DNA from: Klebsiella pneumoniae
Lineage (GTDB): Bacteria > Bacteroidota > Bacteroidia > Flavobacteriales > Flavobacteriaceae
Direction of reading: 5' to 3'
Length of the DNA: 7,878 nucleotides
NCBI GenBank assembly: GCA_943325355.2
Contig: CALPPA020000075.1
Location: forward strand, 1-7,878
The notes beneath the pieces were generated by a model. That model ran no database searches. It was given only the letters and a program-made list of their open reading frames with translations, and was not told where the DNA came from. The translations under genes were made by a program, and so were the position numbers. Shown here one piece after another: positions 6,227 through 7,878 of this stretch (its first letter is position 1; each line of letters begins with the position of its first letter).

Positions 6227-7567
6227 ATGGGATTTACGCTACTTATTGTTATAATCGTATTGGCTTTAATTTTTGATTACATCAATGGTTTTCATGATGC
6301 TGCAAATGCGATTGCAACTGTTGTTGCTACAAAAGTTCTTACTCCTTTTCAAGCCGTACTTTGGGCAGCTTTTTTTAACTTTTTAGCCTATTGGGTTTTT
6401 GGGTTTGGTGTAGCAGATACTGTTGCGAAAACTGCCAATACTATGGATATTAACCTAGTTGTTATTTTAGCAGGAATAATTGCCGCTATTTGTTGGAACT
6501 TATTAACTTGGTGGCTTGGAATCCCGTCGAGTTCTTCTCACACTTTAATTGGAGGTTTTGCTGGAGCTGCACTTGCTCATGCGATTGCCGTTTATGGATT
6601 TGACGGATATTTGACTGAAGATGGAACTACAGCGCATTGGTATAATATAGTAAGTTGGTACAAAGCAGGAAAAGAGGGAGGATTGCCATCTGGTGTAGTT
6701 ATAGTCATTGCATTTATTGTTTTGGCACCTCTTCTTGGCGCATTAGCTTCTTATTTAATTTCGATTTGGATGTTGAGTGCTTCCAAGAAAACGATACTTC
6801 CAAAGCTCTTTACTTTAGCACTAATTGTATCGACTATATGGTTTGTTTATTCTCAAATGGTTTTTTATGAGGATATAGAAAAACCACGTTTTGATTCCCA
6901 TTTTTGGAGTATTGTATTCGAGTCACACAACATAAAATGGTTTTTAGTCGCTTTTATAATATTATCTATTTCAATTTTTGCATTAATATTCAGTAGTTTA
7001 AATCTTTATCAAGCGGATGCCGCTTTAAGAAGAATGCAATTAATATCCTCAGCTGCCTTTAGTTTAGGACACGGTGGAAATGATTCGCAAAAAGTGATGG
7101 GAATTATTGCAGCAGCTGTTGCAGTATATATTCAAACAAATGGAGTGGCACAAGAAAGTCTACCCGCTTGGTTAGATGTAGTACTTCCTAAGGACGATGG
7201 ATCATTCAAAATGCCCGATTGGATTCCGCTAGCCTGTTATACCGCAATTGCAGCAGGTACTTTGAGTGGGGGTTGGAAAATTGTTAAAACAATGGGTTCC
7301 AAAATCACAAAAGTTACTTCTTTCGAGGGAGTTGCTGCAGAAACAGCAGGAGCGTTGACACTTTATTTTACAGAGCATTTAAAAATTCCGGTAAGTACTA
7401 CTCACACTATTACAGGTTCTATTATTGGAGTTGGTTTAACGAAGCGTGTTTCGGCAGTTCGCTGGGGAGTTACCGTGAGTTTGTTATGGGCTTGGGTTCT
7501 GACAATTCCAGTATCAGCATTATTAGCAGCCATAGTGTATTATATATTGAGTCTCTTTTTAGGATAA
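6227..7567 (+). CDS. pit: PiT-family inorganic phosphate transporter, 446 aa
   Basis: An inner-membrane, cation-coupled low-affinity phosphate permease. The PiT signature appears as inverted halves. The N-terminal copy DYINGFHDAANAIATVVATK (17-36) includes Asp24 and Asn27; the C-terminal copy SLGHGGNDSQKVMG (279-292) includes Asn285 and Asp286. Each half also has the substrate-loop motif: PSSSSHTLIGG (100-110) and IPVSTTHTITGS (387-398). Hydrophobic stretches suitable for membrane helices lie near 3-20, 40-60, 76-97, 107-122, 156-182, 190-210, 236-257, 270-300, 332-348, 365-382, 391-403 and 415-445. The region joining the halves (about 185-260) contains two hydrophobic segments around a polar loop rather than one long soluble loop. 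Second gene of the unit with the DUF47 protein; a terminator follows 26 bases after the stop. Metal-phosphate cotransport is a family possibility that cannot be judged here. Confidence 0.95.
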   Translation: MGFTLLIVIIVLALIFDYINGFHDAANAIATVVATKVLTPFQAVLWAAFFNFLAYWVFGFGVADTVAKTANTMDINLVVILAGIIAAICWNLLTWWLGIPSSSSHTLIGGFAGAALAHAIAVYGFDGYLTEDGTTAHWYNIVSWYKAGKEGGLPSGVVIVIAFIVLAPLLGALASYLISIWMLSASKKTILPKLFTLALIVSTIWFVYSQMVFYEDIEKPRFDSHFWSIVFESHNIKWFLVAFIILSISIFALIFSSLNLYQADAALRRMQLISSAAFSLGHGGNDSQKVMGIIAAAVAVYIQTNGVAQESLPAWLDVVLPKDDGSFKMPDWIPLACYTAIAAGTLSGGWKIVKTMGSKITKVTSFEGVAAETAGALTLYFTEHLKIPVSTTHTITGSIIGVGLTKRVSAVRWGVTVSLLWAWVLTIPVSALLAAIVYYILSLFLG

Positions 7568-7592
7568 AAAATAAAAATATTAGTTGAATAAT

Positions 7593-7626
7593 TCCCTCTG
7601 CATTCTGATGTTGAGGGATTTTTTTT
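7593..7626 (+). terminator. Intrinsic terminator after pit
   Basis: TCCCTC (7593-7598) pairs with GAGGGA (7613-7618), and a run of eight T (7619-7626) follows at once. Within the loop, GCAT and ATGT can pair further around TCTG with one U-U mismatch below them, giving a taller hairpin. It closes the DUF47-pit transcription unit. Confidence 0.9.
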
Positions 7627-7814
7627 GTTTAATTTGGATTTTATAAAGAGCTCTTGTTTACCACCTTTAATTAGAGAATATTATAAAGAATTTACTCTAC
7701 TTTCTACTTTTGATTTATTATTTATAGCTTAATTAGAAATTCTGCACACTACGTTTATCATTTTTAAGATTAGAGTCAATAAAGAACAGTGAATTTTATA
7801 ATTCTCCAATTAAA
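7627..7814. other. AT-rich non-coding stretch
   Basis: These 188 bases have no convincing ORF on either strand. They contain a 10-base palindrome AAGAGCTCTT (7646-7655) and an isolated -7-like TACTTTTG (7705-7712, plus strand) with no TTG at a proper distance upstream and no gene start downstream. Nothing else recognisable is seen. Confidence 0.6.
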
Positions 7815-7878
7815 TTATGTAAGAGCTTTTGCTAATTCAAAAAATTGCAATGGACGCATTTGCAAAGTTATTTTTTGA
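7815..7878 (-). CDS. Possible C-terminal end of a minus-strand gene (unrecognised)
   Basis: Read on the minus strand from the window edge, one frame is open for 20 codons to TAA at 7817-7815. Its protein-like ending is RPLQFFELAKALT, with an amphipathic helix character. If real, it is the end of a gene that converges on the pit unit. The stretch is too short to assign a family, and chance openness over 20 codons is quite possible. No clear minus-strand terminator follows the stop. Confidence 0.3.
   Translation of the reverse strand, partial: QKITLQMRPLQFFELAKALT

Noticed and set aside
7705..7712. TACTTTTG as a functional promoter on the plus strand
   Set aside because: No TTG lies 17-23 bases upstream and no ORF starts downstream within the window. 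A single -7 match is expected by chance in DNA this AT-rich.

Overview
The window looks like chromosome of a Flavobacterium-type member of the Bacteroidota. The DNA is AT-rich, coding starts lack Shine-Dalgarno sequences and have A-rich leaders, and two upstream regions carry the Bacteroidota -7 promoter element TAnnTTTG. The gene content is core metabolism and transport. I see no mobile element, CRISPR array, rRNA or tRNA.

Minus strand, 3862 down to 1: a threonine biosynthesis operon in the order leader peptide, thrA, thrB, thrC. A near-consensus promoter (3834-3862) drives an unlisted 32-codon leader ORF (3725-3823) that ends in Ile-Ser-Val-Val-Ser, seven consecutive Thr, then Leu. This is the hallmark of ribosome-mediated attenuation. 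A 133-base leader with candidate competing stems follows, then thrA (fused aspartate kinase and homoserine dehydrogenase), thrB (homoserine kinase) and the first 33 codons of thrC (threonine synthase). Together these take aspartate to threonine, apart from the aspartate-semialdehyde dehydrogenase step, which is not encoded here. Both gaps inside the operon hold repeats: a ten-unit heptamer array with a central hairpin between thrA and thrB, and a 26-bp dispersed-type repeat between thrB and thrC.

Plus strand, 3998 to 7626: hutH (histidine ammonia-lyase) stands alone, divergent from the thr operon. It is followed by a two-gene phosphate uptake unit, a DUF47/PhoU-like protein and a PiT-family phosphate permease, closed by a strong intrinsic terminator. 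Upstream of this unit, TTAACA-N5-TTAACA sits where the -33 element should be, 19 nt before a perfect -7 element. This resembles a Pho box replacing the -35/-33 element at a phosphate-starvation promoter.

The last 250 bases are mostly non-coding and very AT-rich. They hold only a possible C-terminal end of a minus-strand gene (7815-7878). The most notable content is regulatory: the threonine leader peptide with its attenuator, the Pho-box-like operator, and the heptamer array.
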